From the NCBI GenBank assembly GCA_022652545.1, contig JALCRM010000001.1, positions 186,001-250,000 of the forward strand: 64,000 nucleotides of DNA, read 5' to 3'. The DNA is from Lachnospiraceae bacterium. Lineage in GTDB: Bacteria > Bacillota > Clostridia > Lachnospirales > Lachnospiraceae. The notes beneath the pieces were generated by a model. It was not told the origin of the DNA. It searched no databases and worked only from the letters and a program-made list of their open reading frames with translations. Of the stretch, positions 27,702-37,591 are shown piece by piece. The translations under genes were made by a program, and so were the position numbers. The first letter of the stretch is position 1; every line of letters begins with the position of its first letter.

Positions 27702-29196
27702 GCGGAATGCGCCCAAGATGGATAGAAAGTGGGATCTGCGCAAAACATCATATCTTGCGGTCGTCCTGTTTCTGATCAGCCTGATTCCGGTTCTGCTTGT
27801 TTTGCCCTGCGTCTATCCCCAGGCTGACGATTTCAGTTACGGACGGGAGATCTATGCGGTCTGGAGATCCGGACATTCCGCGTGGAGTGTGTTTTTACAG
27901 GCCTTTGCGACAGTGAAGCGCTACTATACGACCTGGCAGGGGACCTATACTTCGATCTTCCTGATGGCACTTATGCCGGCTTCCTTTTCAATGGCGGCCT
28001 ATCATGCGGTGCCGCTCGTTATGATCGCCCTGCTGACCGTGTCACTGTACTGCCTGCTGCGGGAGCTGCTGTCCGGATGGTTCGAAATGCCCGGATGGTT
28101 CGTCTGCGGGGTGACTGCCGTCCTGGCTTTTGCCATGATCCAGGGCATGCCTGACAAAACGGAGGCATTTACCTGGTACAACGCAGCCATACACTACACA
28201 GGCATGGAATCCCTGTGGATGTTTTACATGGCCTCGCTCTTTGCCGCGATGCGAAAGAACAGGGCGGGGCGGAAGACGGCGCCGGTCCTGCTGAGCTGTG
28301 CGCTTGCTTTTCTTGCGGCGGGCGGCAATAATATCACGGTGCTCTTTGCTCTTCTGGCAGATGCGCTGCTGCTGATTTTTCTGTTGATCTTCAGAAAACG
28401 GTACGGACAGTATTTCCGGCCGGCATTGCCGTCCGCGGTGTGCCTGGCCGCCGGCGCAGCCGCAAATTTTCTCGCACCCGGCAATATGCAGCGGCTGTTA
28501 TATTCGGGAGGCAACGACTGCAGCGCGCCGCTGACGGTCCTGCGCGCTCTTGAGACGGGAGCCCTGAAAGCGGTACGGTGGTGCGACGGGCTCACAGTCA
28601 TGACCGTTGTACTGCTGCTGCCTTTTGTATGGTACCTTGTGCGGACCCCGCAGATACGCAGGTACCGGTTCCCGCTGCCGGGGCTCGTCGCCTTTTTCAG
28701 CTGGGGCCTGTATTCCGCACAGTTTGCACCGGATATTTTCGTGAACGGGAGTGCCGGGATCCTGCGCACGCAGAATGCGATGCGCATCAACTATTTTCTG
28801 CTCCTGTTCCTGAATACTGTCTATTTATCGGGCTGGATCCTCAGGATCTCCGGGGAAAATGCCGGCAGCCGGAAGACAGAGGAGAGGATCGTACAAAGGC
28901 CCGGCAGATTCTATGCGGCTGCGCTGCCGTGTTTTGCCGTCGTTCTTGCGGTCCAGATGGCCATGAATCCGACCTGCTTCACCTCCTCAGCGGCGGCTGT
29001 CGATCTTCTGAACGGCACTGCCGTTCGGTATGCGGAGACGATCCGGTACGATCTGGCGATCCTGGAAGGCAGCGACCGGGAGGTCATGCTCAGGAAGCCG
29101 GACTGCCAGCCTTCGATCCTTTACACGGAGGAAGCCGACGAGTGGAGGGCCGGGACTCAGAAATACTACGGAAAGGACAATGTATCCTGGCGGTGA
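27691..29196 (+). CDS. Polytopic membrane protein, DUF6056-like (GT-C-like)
   Basis: CVYPQADDFSYGREIYAVWRSGHSAWSVFLQAFATVKRYYTTWQGTY; many hydrophobic segments. ATG 27718 is an alternative start. Confidence 0.7.
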   Translation: MPNRRNAPKMDRKWDLRKTSYLAVVLFLISLIPVLLVLPCVYPQADDFSYGREIYAVWRSGHSAWSVFLQAFATVKRYYTTWQGTYTSIFLMALMPASFSMAAYHAVPLVMIALLTVSLYCLLRELLSGWFEMPGWFVCGVTAVLAFAMIQGMPDKTEAFTWYNAAIHYTGMESLWMFYMASLFAAMRKNRAGRKTAPVLLSCALAFLAAGGNNITVLFALLADALLLIFLLIFRKRYGQYFRPALPSAVCLAAGAAANFLAPGNMQRLLYSGGNDCSAPLTVLRALETGALKAVRWCDGLTVMTVVLLLPFVWYLVRTPQIRRYRFPLPGLVAFFSWGLYSAQFAPDIFVNGSAGILRTQNAMRINYFLLLFLNTVYLSGWILRISGENAGSRKTEERIVQRPGRFYAAALPCFAVVLAVQMAMNPTCFTSSAAAVDLLNGTAVRYAETIRYDLAILEGSDREVMLRKPDCQPSILYTEEADEWRAGTQKYYGKDNVSWR

Positions 29197-29238
29197 ACGG
29201 ACAGACCGCCGCGGATAAAGGAAACGACCGGGGAAAGC

Positions 29239-31266
29239 ATGGGAAGATCCTCTGCAGGACGTATTTTCATCGCGGTATGGTGCGGCACGGCGCTGTTTAT
29301 GGCGCTGTACTGGATCGTGCGCCTTTCCGGCGTCACCTGCTATGACGAAAAAGTCCTGGAGAGCAGCGAAATTACCGCGGACGGCGGCTATCTCTATACG
29401 GCCGGCATGAACGGGATCAGCGAGATGGCTTTCTGCCTCGACGAGCAGGATCCTGGCGGGGAGAATTACCAGTATCCGGACGAACTGTACCAGAGCGTCG
29501 GGATCACCGTCAGCAGCGAGGACGGGGAACGGATATCCCAGAATCTTTTCATCGGGCAGAATCTGCGCCCCTTTGCTTTCACGGACAGGGTGAAGCTTGA
29601 GAAGGAGATCCGCCTCGAACAGGGACAGCGGTACCTTGTGGAGGCAACTGTCGGCGGAGAGCGGACGGAAGCGCTTACGGTTGTCCTGTACGGGAACGGA
29701 CACTCGACACTGCCGATGTATCTCGCTGTCTGTGCGGCGGTCCTGCTCCTGCTGGCCATGGTCTTTGCCTTCCTGGCGGGCCGGAGCGAAAAACATTTTA
29801 TCCTGCGCTTTATTCTGCTGGGCCTGTATTTCAGCTTTCTTTCGGAGTGCGTCATGGTGCCGCTGTGCGTCCCGGATGAACCCACGCACTTTATGGATGT
29901 CTACAGCATTTCCAACCGGATCACGGACAGGCTGGGACTGGAAAGCCGGATCTCAGGCTCGCCGGAACCGCTCGATGTGACCGGCGAAGGAGATTCCCTG
30001 AACATTACGGAGAGCGGCCTGACAAGACTCAGGACGAACATGGATCTGCAGGACACCTGGAATTTCTGGACCGACTGGTCGTACGGGAACGTCACGGGAA
30101 GAGTGAGCGACTGCAGGTTCCAGTACCGCCCGTGGCAGCTGCACAATACGCGCATCTCCTATGTGATACCGGCGGCGGCGCTGACGGCGGCGCGCTTTGC
30201 ACATGCCCCCTGGCAGGTCATTCTGCTGGCCGGCCGGATGGCGAATGCGCTGCTTTTCATTCTGGCTGCTGCGCTCTCCATGCGGATCTGTCCTTCCTTC
30301 CGATATCCGGCTGCAGCGGTCGCGCTGCTGCCTTCCGTATCGTTCCTGGCATCGTCTTTTTCCTACGACGTGTGGAACCTGGCTTTTGTGCTCCTGTTTT
30401 TCAGCGTCTGCATGCGCTGCAGGGAGAGCGCGGAGGGAGTGCGCTTCCGCGATCTGGCGGCCATGGTGGTCTGCCTCGCGCTGTTCCTGCCCGTGAAGTT
30501 CATCTACTTTACGCTGCTGGGAAGCGTCCTTCTCATCCCGCGCAGGCAGTGGAAGGACAAAAGAGTGGTGCGGGGATCCGCGGCAGTCATACTGGCGGCC
30601 GCGGCATTCCTTGCGGTCACGCGCGGCCAGGAAGTGCTGTCCTATCTGACCACGGGCATGATGGATACGCGCGGACAGGCGGAGGGCGCACAGTCCTATA
30701 CGGTGTCCTATGCGCTGCAGGCGCCGCGGCATACGGCCGGTCTTTTCTTCAATACGCTCTGCAGCGGCTTTGACAGGAATCTGGTCAAGTGCCTGGACGG
30801 AGAGTTTTTCAGCAACTATCTGCCGGATCTTCTGACAGCCGCGCTGCTGCTGCCGTTCACCCTGCTCATGGCCCTGCAGGAAAAACCGCAGGAGGTGGGC
30901 AGGAGAGAGCGTGCCGTTTCAACTGTGATCCTGCTTTCCGGCTGGTTCGTGACGCTTGCGGCCATGCTCTTCCTTTTCAACAATGTCTCGGACGACAGGG
31001 ATGCCGTGATCGAGGGCCTGCAGGGCAGGTATTTCCTGCCTTATCTGCTCTTTCTGCCCATGCTCCTGAACAGCGGCAGGCTCAGCGGACTGCGGGACCG
31101 TATCCTTTCACGCGTCGGGAGTGCGGGCACGGACGGCGGGACTGCCGGGGATGTACCGGACGACCCCGCAGGACGCCTGCAGCGCTTTCTTCTTTGCGGC
31201 GTCGCCGTGGCTTCGACGATGATCCTGCTGGCAAAATTCATACTGCTGTACGAGGGCAGATCATAA
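29239..31266 (+). CDS. DUF2142-like polytopic membrane protein (GT-C-like)
   Basis: Extracytoplasmic N-terminal domain then SECVMVPLCVPDEPTHFMDVYSISNRI, the PDExxH-type motif of DUF2142-like proteins. Confidence 0.7.
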   Translation: MGRSSAGRIFIAVWCGTALFMALYWIVRLSGVTCYDEKVLESSEITADGGYLYTAGMNGISEMAFCLDEQDPGGENYQYPDELYQSVGITVSSEDGERISQNLFIGQNLRPFAFTDRVKLEKEIRLEQGQRYLVEATVGGERTEALTVVLYGNGHSTLPMYLAVCAAVLLLLAMVFAFLAGRSEKHFILRFILLGLYFSFLSECVMVPLCVPDEPTHFMDVYSISNRITDRLGLESRISGSPEPLDVTGEGDSLNITESGLTRLRTNMDLQDTWNFWTDWSYGNVTGRVSDCRFQYRPWQLHNTRISYVIPAAALTAARFAHAPWQVILLAGRMANALLFILAAALSMRICPSFRYPAAAVALLPSVSFLASSFSYDVWNLAFVLLFFSVCMRCRESAEGVRFRDLAAMVVCLALFLPVKFIYFTLLGSVLLIPRRQWKDKRVVRGSAAVILAAAAFLAVTRGQEVLSYLTTGMMDTRGQAEGAQSYTVSYALQAPRHTAGLFFNTLCSGFDRNLVKCLDGEFFSNYLPDLLTAALLLPFTLLMALQEKPQEVGRRERAVSTVILLSGWFVTLAAMLFLFNNVSDDRDAVIEGLQGRYFLPYLLFLPMLLNSGRLSGLRDRILSRVGSAGTDGGTAGDVPDDPAGRLQRFLLCGVAVASTMILLAKFILLYEGRS

Positions 31267-31329
31267 ACGCGGGATGACCGCGGAACAGGCAGTCCCGGAG
31301 ATGCCGGGACGGCGGAAGGAAACCGTAGG

Positions 31330-33012
31330 ATGGGAGCAGGCAGCATAGCAAAACAGAAGGAAACAGCGGAAGAGGGGGTGCTCAGCGTCTCCGAATATAT
31401 CTATCTGCTGTTTCTGGCCGTGTTTCTTTTTACAAAGGGAGTGGGTCTGTATGAAGGGCAGCGCACCTACAGCGTCCTGATCGCCGTCGGCCTGCTGCTG
31501 TATATCCTGAAACTGCTCACGACGCGTTTTTCCGTCTTCGAATGTGCCTGGGCAGCCGCCTTCATGCTGCTTTCCGTGCTGGTCGAGCGGAATTCCGGTG
31601 AAAAGGGCCTGTTTCTCTATTTCCTGATCCTGACCGGCATGAAGGGCGTCTCCACAAAAAGAGCCTTCCGCACAGGGACCGCCGTGCTCACGTTTTCCTT
31701 CCTTCTGGGAACGCTGCTGACGGTCACAGGCCTCAGGCCGGAGGTCCTGCTGCTCCATTACAGGAAGGGAATCGGCAATATGGTGCGCCATTCCCTGGCT
31801 TTTCCGCATCCGAACGTCCTGCATATCTCCTATATGGTGATCGCCGCATTCTGGCTCTATATGGCAGGAGTGCGCAGCCGGCGCGGCACGTGGACGGCAG
31901 CGCTCCTCGTCCTTCTCGGGAACCTGTATATTTTCCTGTATTCCTTCAGCTTCACCGGCTTTCTCGGCACGACGGTCTTCGTCATGTTTTATCTGCTTCT
32001 GAGCCTGCGCCCGCAGCCCGGCAAAGCCGGAAAAGTGCTGCTGCAGCTGGTGTTCCCGGCCTGTGCGCTGTTTTCCGTGGCGGGTCCGGTCCTGATAAAA
32101 GGCAGGGCATTCGACATCATCAATTCCCTCGTCAATACGAGGTATCACCTGTCCTACCTGTACCTGACGCAGGCGCCGCACACGCTGTTCGGGACACGGT
32201 TCCGTTTCGACGATTACCACATCACGCTGGATTCCTCCTATACACTGGCGTTTGTCTATTACGGCATCGTTCCCTTTGCGCTTCTGTGCATCCTGTTCTG
32301 CCTGACGATCCGGGATGCCCTGCTCGGCGGCCGGAGGATCGAACTGGCGATCCTTCTCGGCGTATCGGTGGCGGGGATCACGGAGCCTTTTCTGTTCAAC
32401 GAGAGCATACGGAACCCGGCCTATATTTTCATAGGTGCGTATCTGTACCGCCGTTCGGAGGAAGTGCAGGCAAAACTTCCGGCATTCTGGCAGAGGGAGT
32501 TCCGGATCCTGAAAGCGGGGGAGAGGACGGTCCCCCCGGCGGCTGATGCGGCCGGCTTCCTTTCCGCCCGGTTCGGGTGCATCGCCGGGGAATGGAAGAG
32601 AAAAAAGACCGGATATGCGGCCCTTTTCCTGCTTACGGCACTGGCGGTCATGCTGGTCTACAGGTTCTGTGTGAAAATGCCGGAAAAACTGTATGTGGAC
32701 CGGAACATCGTGTACCGGAGCGAGACCGTCAGGGAGGAATATCTCTCTGCGGAAGAGGTGCGGGCGCTCCGCGAAAAGGGCGACTTTGTGCTGCAGTGGC
32801 CGGGACCGGACAGTCCCATGGTCGCATACGAAGGCAGAACGGCCGGCATCGAATACTGGCGCAGGGACCTGAACGCGGGCGTGCGCGGCGGAATGGCAGC
32901 AGCCGTTCTGGCGGCGATTCTTATTCTGCAGTTCAACTGCTATAATAGGACAGGATCAAAAGAGGGGAGAGCCGGCGGACGGAGACGGACGCACGGCGGA
33001 AGGAAGAAATGA
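31330..33012 (+). CDS. Wzy/O-antigen polymerase-like membrane protein
   Basis: Multi-TM with polymerase-like organisation; NMVRHSLAFPHPNVLHISYMVIAAFWLY; TRYHLSYLYLTQAPHTLFGTRF. Confidence 0.55.
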   Translation: MGAGSIAKQKETAEEGVLSVSEYIYLLFLAVFLFTKGVGLYEGQRTYSVLIAVGLLLYILKLLTTRFSVFECAWAAAFMLLSVLVERNSGEKGLFLYFLILTGMKGVSTKRAFRTGTAVLTFSFLLGTLLTVTGLRPEVLLLHYRKGIGNMVRHSLAFPHPNVLHISYMVIAAFWLYMAGVRSRRGTWTAALLVLLGNLYIFLYSFSFTGFLGTTVFVMFYLLLSLRPQPGKAGKVLLQLVFPACALFSVAGPVLIKGRAFDIINSLVNTRYHLSYLYLTQAPHTLFGTRFRFDDYHITLDSSYTLAFVYYGIVPFALLCILFCLTIRDALLGGRRIELAILLGVSVAGITEPFLFNESIRNPAYIFIGAYLYRRSEEVQAKLPAFWQREFRILKAGERTVPPAADAAGFLSARFGCIAGEWKRKKTGYAALFLLTALAVMLVYRFCVKMPEKLYVDRNIVYRSETVREEYLSAEEVRALREKGDFVLQWPGPDSPMVAYEGRTAGIEYWRRDLNAGVRGGMAAAVLAAILILQFNCYNRTGSKEGRAGGRRRTHGGRKK

Positions 33013-34454
33013 AGAAACAGGTCGGTAGCGGCGGCATAACGGTGCTGCTGCGGGAAGAATACCGGAAACTGAAAGAGGTCACGGGTACCGGCGGGGTCCT
33101 TTGCATAGCCCTGATCCTGCTCTGGTGCTTCCTGACGATGTACTATGCCGACATCACGGTCACATGCAGGTTCGGCCTGACCTTTCTGGACTCCCTGTTC
33201 GACGGGAAGCCGTTCAGTTTCTATGCAAATGCACTGTCCTCGGGCATAGCGCCGGAAGGGGCGGTCTACGACATCGGCATCTATGTGATCTTCGGGATCT
33301 TCGGCCTGCCGGTCTGGATCCTGGAGAAACTGGCGGGCGTGAGTGCGCTTTCGGTCGGCAGTCTTCTGTGGTTCAAGCTGCTGGTGCTGCTTTTCCTTCT
33401 CGACTGCGTGCACAGCGTGGCAAAACTCGGGCGGGAGATCGGGCTGTCCGAACGGAATGCCACGGCAGCAGCCGTGCTGGCGCTGCTCTCCGCAAATATG
33501 TTTTTCCCGACCATGGTCGCGGCGCAGTACGATGTCCTGCCGCTGTGCTTCATGCTGCGGGGCATGGAGCTCTGGATGAAGCACGACCGGCGCTGGCTGC
33601 TCCTGTTTGCGGTCTCGATGACCATGAAGCCGATGACGGCGCTGACCCTTCTGCTGCTCGTGCTGCTGCGTGAAAAAAATGTCCTGCGCATCCTGCTGCA
33701 GATGCTGGAGGGCTGTTCTCTGATGCTGCTCTGCAAGCTGCTCAGTTCCGTCAACCCGGCATACGGACAGAGCTCCGGTCTGTTTCTGAAGCAGAACCTG
33801 CCGCAGATCCTGGGGGCCGGCATACAGGGCGGGGACGGCAGCATTTCCCTGTTCGTACTGTGCACGGCCGCGGTCTGGCTGGCCGCCTATTTTCACGAGG
33901 GCACCGGGGACGACCGCGCGGAGAACAGGCATATGCTGCTCCTCGGCTACTGCATGTGGCTGTCGTTTGCCCTGTTCGGGCATATGCTGCCCTACTGGGC
34001 AGTCTACATCGTGCCTTTTGCGATCCTCACCGCGTTCACCTGCGGGAAGAGGACGGACGGGGCACTGCTGGCTGACATGGCCGGAGAGGCGGCCCTGACG
34101 GGAGTCTGGGTCATGCAGTATTCCTGGGTGTACGGGGGCGACACTACGTACAGCTACCTGCTCCTGAAAAATTTCTGCGGCAAAGTCCTGGCAGGAGGAG
34201 ACGGCGTCAAAGTGGACGGGCTCCTGCGCAGAATGCACATGGAGAAGCTGCAGCCCGGCGTGTATGCCGCTGCCGCCGCATGCCTGCTCTCTACAGCTGC
34301 CGTGGCTTTTCTGCAGCAGCGAAGGGCCGGAAACGCGGCGGGCGAAACACAGGAGGAGCCTGACAGGTGGCAGATCCGCGGGCGGCTCCTGCTTCTGTTC
34401 CTGTGGATACTGCTCACGCTGGCGGCACTTGTTTTGACAAACAGGGGATATTGA
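33009..34454 (+). CDS. Polytopic membrane protein, putative GT-C-like glycosyltransferase
   Basis: MYYADITVTCRFGLTFLDSLFDGKPFSFYANAL; many TM segments; ATGA overlap with upstream gene. Confidence 0.55.
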   Translation: MKKQVGSGGITVLLREEYRKLKEVTGTGGVLCIALILLWCFLTMYYADITVTCRFGLTFLDSLFDGKPFSFYANALSSGIAPEGAVYDIGIYVIFGIFGLPVWILEKLAGVSALSVGSLLWFKLLVLLFLLDCVHSVAKLGREIGLSERNATAAAVLALLSANMFFPTMVAAQYDVLPLCFMLRGMELWMKHDRRWLLLFAVSMTMKPMTALTLLLLVLLREKNVLRILLQMLEGCSLMLLCKLLSSVNPAYGQSSGLFLKQNLPQILGAGIQGGDGSISLFVLCTAAVWLAAYFHEGTGDDRAENRHMLLLGYCMWLSFALFGHMLPYWAVYIVPFAILTAFTCGKRTDGALLADMAGEAALTGVWVMQYSWVYGGDTTYSYLLLKNFCGKVLAGGDGVKVDGLLRRMHMEKLQPGVYAAAAACLLSTAAVAFLQQRRAGNAAGETQEEPDRWQIRGRLLLLFLWILLTLAALVLTNRGY

Positions 34455-34464
34455 GGGCGAAGAA

Positions 34465-35439
34465 GTGAAAAGGAAGAAGATCAGCGTCATAGTACCGTGC
34501 TACAACGATGAAAAGAGTGTGGTCAGCCTCTGCGCGACCGTGAGGGAAATGTTCGGCGGACCGCTCAAAGACTACGATTACGACATCATCTATGCGGATG
34601 ACGATTCCGCGGACGGCACGCGGGCAAAGGTGCGGGAGCTCTGCGCGGCGGACAGGCATGTGCGGGCCGTCTTCAACATGGCCAACTTCGGCTTTTCGAG
34701 AAATGTTTTTTCCGCACTGCAGGAATCGGACGGCGATGCGGCCTTCCTTGTTTTCGGAGACCTGCAGGACCCGCCGGAGCTGCTGCCGGAATTTGTCAGG
34801 AAGTGGGAAGCGGGCAGCAAGGTCGTCGTCGGGCGCAAGATCGCCAGTGACGAGAGCCATATCATGAACTGGTGGAGAAACTGCTACTACAGGGTCATAC
34901 GGGCGCTGTCGGAGAAGCCGCAGATCGAGGAATTCAACGGTTACGGACTGTACGACCGCCGGTTTATCGAAGTCCTGCGCAACATCGGCGACGTGCAGCC
35001 GTATCTGAAGACTGTGGTGTCCGAGTACGCGCCGGACTGCGCATCGGTGGAGTACCGTCACCATAAGTCGGGGCGCGGCCGCTCCAATTTCAATTTTTAC
35101 AAAAACTATGACTTCGCCATGGAGGGCATCACCTCCTCCACCAAGAAGCTGCTGCGGGCCTCCACTTACCTCGGGGCAGGGTTAGGCATCATCAGCGTGA
35201 TCTACGCACTGTATGTCCTTATCCGGAAGCTGACGAGCTGGAATACCTACCCGGCAGGCCTCGCTTCAATCATGATCGGCGTCTTTATCCTGGGGTCCGC
35301 GGAACTTTTCTTCATCGGGATACTGGGGGAGTACGTGCTCAGCATCAACACCCGCACCATGCGCAAGCCCCGCGTCATCGTGGACGAGCGCATCGGCTTC
35401 GACGAGGAGCCGGAAAAGACGGACGATGGAGGACATTAA
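34465..35439 (+). CDS. GT2 polyprenyl-phosphate glycosyltransferase (GtrB/ArnC-like) with two C-terminal TM segments
   Basis: KKISVIVPCYNDEKSVVSLCATVREMF...DDDSADGTRAKVRELC...FGDLQDPPELLPEFV; C-term IMIGVFILGSAELFFIGILGEYV. Confidence 0.9.
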   Translation: MKRKKISVIVPCYNDEKSVVSLCATVREMFGGPLKDYDYDIIYADDDSADGTRAKVRELCAADRHVRAVFNMANFGFSRNVFSALQESDGDAAFLVFGDLQDPPELLPEFVRKWEAGSKVVVGRKIASDESHIMNWWRNCYYRVIRALSEKPQIEEFNGYGLYDRRFIEVLRNIGDVQPYLKTVVSEYAPDCASVEYRHHKSGRGRSNFNFYKNYDFAMEGITSSTKKLLRASTYLGAGLGIISVIYALYVLIRKLTSWNTYPAGLASIMIGVFILGSAELFFIGILGEYVLSINTRTMRKPRVIVDERIGFDEEPEKTDDGGH

Positions 35440-36367
35440 GCAGATCGTCAAGAGCATACCCGGACTCGGCAGCGCCGTTTCCTCTCTGAAATGGCGCGAG
35501 CGCAGGGTCTCGTACGGGCCGGAAAATCCGGACCGCACTTTTTATGTGATCAGGCGGCATGCCGAACACGGGGGACTTTTCTCCTTCGTGTCGACGAACC
35601 TGGGAGCGGTGGAGGAAGCGGTCTCCAAAGGCTATACGCCGGTGATCGACATGATGAACAGCCCGAATCCCATGCTGCGGCCGGACGAAGTCGGCCGCGT
35701 CAACGCCTGGGAGGACTATTTCCTGCAGCCGTGCGGCTTTTCCCTGCAGGACATCGCCAGGTCAAAACACGTGATCCTGGGCAGCATAGAGCCTCCCGCG
35801 CGTTTTCCGGACTACGATATGATGGAAGATCCGGCAGAGCTGGCAGGATGGCAGCAGAGCGCACACAGGTACCTGAAGCTGCAGCCGGCACTGAAGCAGC
35901 AGGCGGACCGCTGGTATGCCGATACCTTCGGCGGAAGCCGGGTCCTCGGCGTACTGTGCCGCGGGACCGATTACGTGCAGAAAAAGCCTTACCGCCACCC
36001 GGTACAGCCGGATACGGAAAGCGTGATCGAAAAGTGCCGCGAGGTGATGGCAGCGCAGAAGTGCGAATCTGTCTATCTCGCCACGGAAGACGAGGAGATC
36101 TGGGAACGTTTCGGGGAAGCCTTCGGCGACATTGTACACAGCTTCCAGAAGCACCGGTTCCGTACGCAGCAGGGACAGAACATCAACGATGTGGGCAACG
36201 GGATACTCGGACCCAGGGAGCGGAATACGGAGTATCTGATCTCCGTCGCGGTACTGTCGGACTGCACCTGTCTCACCGCAGGCGCGGCGAGCGGGACCTA
36301 CGGCGCGCTGCTCCTCACGAAGGGCTATGAATATCAGTATGTCTTCTGCCTCGGCAGATACCTGTAG
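35426..36367 (+). CDS. O-fucosyltransferase/NodZ-like glycosyltransferase
   Basis: FSFVSTNLGAVEEAVSKGYTPVIDM; VLGVLCRGTDYVQKKPYRHPVQP (RGTDY motif); SVYLATEDEEIWERF. Confidence 0.65.
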   Translation: MEDIKQIVKSIPGLGSAVSSLKWRERRVSYGPENPDRTFYVIRRHAEHGGLFSFVSTNLGAVEEAVSKGYTPVIDMMNSPNPMLRPDEVGRVNAWEDYFLQPCGFSLQDIARSKHVILGSIEPPARFPDYDMMEDPAELAGWQQSAHRYLKLQPALKQQADRWYADTFGGSRVLGVLCRGTDYVQKKPYRHPVQPDTESVIEKCREVMAAQKCESVYLATEDEEIWERFGEAFGDIVHSFQKHRFRTQQGQNINDVGNGILGPRERNTEYLISVAVLSDCTCLTAGAASGTYGALLLTKGYEYQYVFCLGRYL

Positions 36368-36376
36368 GAGCGGCGC

Positions 36377-37591
36377 ATGGTGAACGCGATCTATCTGACA
36401 TCCAGGATCTATCCGATGAACAACGGAGGCACTCTGCACGACTACGGAAACTGCACCTTTCTTTCCGGTCTGCTGCGCCTGACCGTTTTTTCCTGTCTCG
36501 ATCCGTCCGCCGACCGGGCCGCGGCGCAGGCACGCTTCAGGGACGAACCGTTTGCCTCGGAGTTCTGCACCCGTCCGGACCGCGCGCATTCCATGGAGTA
36601 TGTCCGTGCGAGGCTCCGTCTCATCGAGCCGGTCGACACCGACCTGTACCGGAGGATCGAACAGCTTGCGGAGAGGGAACGCACGGGGATCGTCTTTTTT
36701 ACGCTGAAGATGAGCCTGTATGCGGAAAAACTGAAGGCGGCGCACCCGGCCCTGCACCTGATCTGCATCTCACACAACAGCGAGTACGTCAACATACGGG
36801 ACGATCTGAAAAAATACGATACATCGCGCGGAACGGGGCGCCTCAGGCACTTCTCCAAAATGCTGCGGGCACGGTTCTTCGAAGCGCAGGAGAAAAAGGC
36901 ACTTTCGGAATCCGATTTCGTGTTCAGCATATCGGAGAACGACAGCAGGCGCCTTTCCTCCCACTACGGGATCCCCGCCGCCCGCTTTGTCACCTGCAAG
37001 CCGATGATCCGCTTCCACAGCCCGAGGGGAGACGCCGATTCAAGGACATACCGCCACAGCCTGCTCATCGTCGGCAACATGAACTGGTATCCTACAGCTG
37101 CCGGTGCCGTGCGCTTTGCAAAGGAGATCTTCCCTGCACTGCTTGCGGAGGATCCGCAGCTGCGCCTGTACATCGTGGGCGCAAACCCGGCGCCGGAAGT
37201 GCAGGCGCTTGCGGGCGGCGGGGCAGACAGCCCGGTCATCGTCACGGGCTTCGTGCAGGACGTCGACGAATATTATGAGAAATGCGATATTGCCGTGGTG
37301 CCTGTCCTTACCGGGACCGGTGCCAAGATCAAGGTGCTGGAAGCGCTGGGAAAACATATCCCGGCGGTGCTTACCGCTTATGCGGCGGAGGACTATCCCG
37401 GGTCGGAGACCTGCGCGCACGTCGCCCCGGCCTTTGCGGATCTGCTCCCGCAGACCCTTTCCCTGATGCGGGAGGAAGCGGAGCGCATACGCACGGAAAG
37501 AGCGGAAGAGCAGTACTACAGGGAGTATATGTCTGACAGCGCGTCGGTGCGCGCCTGTATCAGGCGGATCACAGAGGCGGCCGATGAGTGA
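36377..37591 (+). CDS. GT4-like glycosyltransferase
   Basis: LLIVGNMNWYPTAAGAVRFAKEIFPALL...LRLYIVGANPAPEVQAL...VDEYYEKCDIAVVPVLTGTGAKIKVLEALGKHIPAV. Confidence 0.85.
   Translation: MVNAIYLTSRIYPMNNGGTLHDYGNCTFLSGLLRLTVFSCLDPSADRAAAQARFRDEPFASEFCTRPDRAHSMEYVRARLRLIEPVDTDLYRRIEQLAERERTGIVFFTLKMSLYAEKLKAAHPALHLICISHNSEYVNIRDDLKKYDTSRGTGRLRHFSKMLRARFFEAQEKKALSESDFVFSISENDSRRLSSHYGIPAARFVTCKPMIRFHSPRGDADSRTYRHSLLIVGNMNWYPTAAGAVRFAKEIFPALLAEDPQLRLYIVGANPAPEVQALAGGGADSPVIVTGFVQDVDEYYEKCDIAVVPVLTGTGAKIKVLEALGKHIPAVLTAYAAEDYPGSETCAHVAPAFADLLPQTLSLMREEAERIRTERAEEQYYREYMSDSASVRACIRRITEAADE

Noticed and set aside
34432-34452. TTGACA-like -35 (TTTTGACAAACAGGGGATATTG) before the GtrB-like gene
   Set aside because: Coding for the last residues of the upstream protein and no matching -10 at 16-18 bp; no promoter claimed.
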